Below, one piece after another: positions 61,378 to 64,000 of a DNA stretch of 64,000 nt. The DNA comes from Saprospiraceae bacterium. Lineage in GTDB: Bacteria; Bacteroidota; Bacteroidia; Chitinophagales; Saprospiraceae. A program made the position numbers and the translations under genes. The DNA lies in NCBI GenBank assembly GCA_016714895.1, contig JADKBV010000004.1:124001-188000 (forward strand), read 5' to 3'. The notes beneath the pieces are model-generated. The model was not told the origin of the DNA and did not search any database. It was given only the letters and a program-made list of their open reading frames with translations. Numbering within the stretch: position 1 is the first letter of the stretch; each line of letters begins with the position of its first letter.

Positions 61378-64000
61378 TTACATCCTCATCATAAATTCAA
61401 TTAATCCCACATCTTCACTGATACCCAATTTTTTTCTCAGCCGATATCTTTTATTTTCAATCGACCTAACGGAAATGTGCATCAACGGAGCAATTTCTTT
61501 TGAGCTGAGATTCATTCTGATGTAAGCCGCCAAACGCAGCTCGCTGGCAGTAATATCCGGAAATTTTTCCTGAAGGCTTTTCAAAAAATCCTGATGTACT
61601 TCAGCAAAGTTTTTTTCAAATATTTCCCAATCTTCATCACTACTCATATTTTTTTCAATGAGGTGAATTACTTTTTGAGGGGAAACTTCTCCTTTGGTTT
61701 TTTTAATAAGCTCCTTCAGTTCAAGCAACATTTTGTTTTTTTGGATAATGGTAAGTGTCCGGTTGACCAATAATTTGCTTTTAAATAAAACATCTCTTTC
61801 GAGTTGTTCTGCTTTAGCTTTCAACATATTTTCTTCCAGCTCTCTTTGTTTAAACAATCTTTCATCGTCCAGATGTTTTTGAATTTTTCTTTTTCTCCAT
61901 ATTTCATAAAAATACAATAGAAAAAATATCAACCCGGAATACAATAAAAATCCTATCCATGATTTATACCATGGGGGTCTCAGATTCCAAACTTTGGTAA
62001 TTACAGGATCATCATCTTTTTTTATTAAAAAAGTATACGTGCCATCCCTGAGATTGACAAAAGGTATGTTACCTGACTCAGGAAAAATATGTTCTTTATT
62101 GTCCCAACCTGACAAATAGTATCGGTATTGTCCGGAAATCTGATGATCATTTCTTTTTTTAAAATATAGCTGGATATTATTCTGGGTATGTTTAAGGGAT
62201 ATAAGGTCATCTTCCCCTGACAATTTTCCATTTACGAGGATGTAGTCAATTTCGATTGCCTTTTCTTCAAAAATTTGATCCGGCAATGCGGAATATAAGG
62301 CATAACCCTCAGGAAAAGCTACCAAAACCGATGTATTTATATCGTCTTTGTATAAACACATATGTTGAAATAATTTCTGTTCTGAACGGAACTGTCTTTT
62401 CGTACGTATTAATACAAAAGCATCCTGCTCAAGTAAAAATTCAATTTTTTCCGATGACAATTCCTGAACTTTGTCCGGCATAATTTTATACAACCTATCA
62501 TCAATCAAAGCAAACACTTCGTCCTGAAACAAAACCATTTCGACGTCGGATATTTGTTTACCTCCAATGTCTTTTATATGCTGAATTCTCGCCTCGACTT
62601 TACTGTAATCTTCACTTAAACGCAAACAAAAAAATCCGGAATGATAATGAAATCCATATAAAACATTGCCTTTGATGATAAATTTATCAATAAGATAATT
62701 TCCACCGGTTAATGCTTTTGAAACAATAGAATTATTTTCAGCAGAAAACCGAAACAAGCCAGCATACGTAGAACCAATCATCGTTTCTTCACTTACGACT
62801 TCTAAACAAGAAGTGCCGCTTATATTTTTGACCGGGGTCAGTGTATGATCGTTTATCACAAACATACCGTTGTTATGACCACAAAATAATCTTCCGTCAA
62901 ACGTTTCAAAATCCCATACCTGGCCGTTTGAACCCTGTATGATCTCAAAATCTTTATTTTTTTTGATATAAATTCCCTGATTGGTACCCAAATAAGTTTG
63001 ACCTCTGTATTGTTCTGTGGTAAAAACCGTCCCCAACACTCCTTTATTATCATAATAATAGGTCGTCGAACTGCTTAAAAAAACGACGTTAATATTTTTA
63101 TCCAATCCCACCCAAATATTGCCTTCCTTTGTCTCAAATAAGGATAATACCGTATTGTTTGACAAGCCAGAACTTTTATTGTAATGATATTTTATATTGA
63201 GCGTTGGGTCAAAAATATACAAACCATTAAGGATGGTTCCTATGGCAAAACCACCGTTTTTCAAAACAATCATTTTATTCAGCTGCTGCTTTTTCACGAC
63301 ATCATTTGATGGCAATTTCAGTGATTCACAAACTTTACCATCATAGATAAAAAGTCCGTGAAATTCGGTGGCAATCAGTGTTCTACCATTGCCCATGTTT
63401 GCCAATCCAATGATTTTAGCCTCTCCCGGAAAGTTTTCGCCGAGATTTATGTCAATAAATGTATTGTTTTCAAATTCGTAAATCCCTCCGTTAATTTTTG
63501 GAAAAATAACTTTATTCCGGCAATAATTGCCCAACATAATATTTGTCGGAGGCTGAAATTTTTTTATACTTTTGTAATCGTACGTCCAGACCAATGCGAA
63601 TGATTGCATATAAAGTTTGTCCTTGTTGCCAAAAATCTCCCAGATTTCTTCGCGGCTGCCTTTGAGTTGACCGGATACTGAAACAAATGCCGGCTGATCC
63701 CTTTTATTGTTGTCGATATATCCAAACATTTCGTATCCTCCGACATAAACTTTACAATCCTTGCCCAAATACAGGGTCCTGGGGCGGGCGTTTTCCGGAA
63801 GTTGCAGTTTTTGCCACAAAAATCCATTATAAATGAGAATTCCACTTGAGTTGGCAACATAGGTATAACCGTCACAATCTTTCTGAATATCCCAGTTCTG
63901 TGGAGCAGCTCCGTATTGATGTGAGGCATATTCTATAATTTCGGGAACTTCCTGGCTTTTAATTTGGGTTAAAAACACAGAAATTTCCAGGATTACAAAA
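61378..64000 (-). CDS. Beta-propeller sensor with LuxR-type HTH, PUL regulator (5' end cut)
   Basis: The frame is open to the window edge; a GTG at 63978 exists, but the residues above it (FVILEISVFLTQIKSQ) continue a hydrophobic signal peptide, so the start lies outside. At least 866 residues are visible. An N-terminal two-component-regulator-type beta-propeller (repeats like TKEGNIWVGLDKNINVV, DGKVCESL) is followed by a Y_Y_Y-like Ig domain (about 620-680). A single TM helix (WIGFLLYSGLIFFLLYFYEIW), a coiled coil (RKRKIQKHLDDERLFKQRELEENMLKAKAEQLERD) and a C-terminal LuxR-type HTH (ITASELRLAAYIRMNLSSKEIAPLMHISVRSIENKRYRLRKKLG) follow. No kinase domain is present. Such one-protein sensors span the inner membrane and switch on nearby genes; the adjacent PUL is the likely target. 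Confidence 0.9.
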   Translation of the reverse strand, partial: FVILEISVFLTQIKSQEVPEIIEYASHQYGAAPQNWDIQKDCDGYTYVANSSGILIYNGFLWQKLQLPENARPRTLYLGKDCKVYVGGYEMFGYIDNNKRDQPAFVSVSGQLKGSREEIWEIFGNKDKLYMQSFALVWTYDYKSIKKFQPPTNIMLGNYCRNKVIFPKINGGIYEFENNTFIDINLGENFPGEAKIIGLANMGNGRTLIATEFHGLFIYDGKVCESLKLPSNDVVKKQQLNKMIVLKNGGFAIGTILNGLYIFDPTLNIKYHYNKSSGLSNNTVLSLFETKEGNIWVGLDKNINVVFLSSSTTYYYDNKGVLGTVFTTEQYRGQTYLGTNQGIYIKKNKDFEIIQGSNGQVWDFETFDGRLFCGHNNGMFVINDHTLTPVKNISGTSCLEVVSEETMIGSTYAGLFRFSAENNSIVSKALTGGNYLIDKFIIKGNVLYGFHYHSGFFCLRLSEDYSKVEARIQHIKDIGGKQISDVEMVLFQDEVFALIDDRLYKIMPDKVQELSSEKIEFLLEQDAFVLIRTKRQFRSEQKLFQHMCLYKDDINTSVLVAFPEGYALYSALPDQIFEEKAIEIDYILVNGKLSGEDDLISLKHTQNNIQLYFKKRNDHQISGQYRYYLSGWDNKEHIFPESGNIPFVNLRDGTYTFLIKKDDDPVITKVWNLRPPWYKSWIGFLLYSGLIFFLLYFYEIWRKRKIQKHLDDERLFKQRELEENMLKAKAEQLERDVLFKSKLLVNRTLTIIQKNKMLLELKELIKKTKGEVSPQKVIHLIEKNMSSDEDWEIFEKNFAEVHQDFLKSLQEKFPDITASELRLAAYIRMNLSSKEIAPLMHISVRSIENKRYRLRKKLGISEDVGLIEFMMRM

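Noticed and set aside
1..64000. tRNA, rRNA, CRISPR arrays, insertion sequences, prophage or plasmid origins
   Set aside because: No T-loop/anticodon-stem patterns, spacer arrays, transposase genes (apart from the solitary Rpn-type nuclease), integrases or iteron clusters were seen on reading; a covariance-model search was not possible here.

Overview
The window looks like a chromosomal contig from a Bacteroidota bacterium, most likely a Saprospiria/Chitinophagia-type environmental lineage. That placement is an inference from four things: secreted proteins with type IX secretion (T9SS) C-terminal sorting domains (type A and type B), HYR/Ig-like giant proteins with dockerin-like segments, a SusC/SusD polysaccharide utilisation locus, and promoters of the Bacteroidota form TTTG-N19/20-TAnnTTTG in front of A-rich leaders without Shine-Dalgarno sequences. 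No rRNA, tRNA, CRISPR array, prophage or insertion sequence was recognised.

Layout. 1-5183 (minus strand): a truncated leucine-rich-repeat protein, an OmpR-type response regulator with its histidine kinase, and a 505-residue helical protein of unknown function. 5184-6487: a gene-poor gap that holds two tandem, paralogous 22-codon genes on the plus strand and a candidate ~210-nt small RNA with its own promoter and terminator. 6488-15534: housekeeping and metabolic genes (fused 2-oxoacid dehydrogenase E1, dihaem cytochrome c lipoprotein, outer-membrane barrel, small membrane protein, haem-degrading-type monooxygenase with a metal-box-like operator, ApaG, ABC-F ATPase, LOG-family protein, S-adenosylhomocysteine hydrolase). 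15761-18855: a T9SS type B cargo gene split by a one-base frameshift. 19324-25208: RsmC/RlmG-like methyltransferase, MtaB, PBP1A and a small membrane protein.

25522-40225 is a surface-protein region. Two giant paralogous HYR/dockerin/T9SS proteins flank an aldo/keto reductase, release factor 1, another T9SS cargo, and a small Cys-rich lipoprotein whose 5' end carries eight copies of a pentanucleotide, arranged so that slippage would switch the reading frame. An orphan NarL-type regulator follows. 40583-47965 holds an Rpn-type nuclease, atpDC, a small barrel protein, an M14 metallopeptidase with T9SS tail and a DUF808 membrane protein.

48047-64000 is a PUL read leftward: sensor/LuxR-type regulator, SusC, SusD, a LamG/Ig surface lipoprotein, two GH144-type (PF10091) glucanases, an endonuclease/exonuclease/phosphatase-fold protein, and an esterase-GH3 fusion. 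GH144 plus GH3 suggests beta-1,2-glucan as substrate (inference). The most novel items are the tandem micropeptides next to the two-component system and helical protein, and the pentanucleotide switch.
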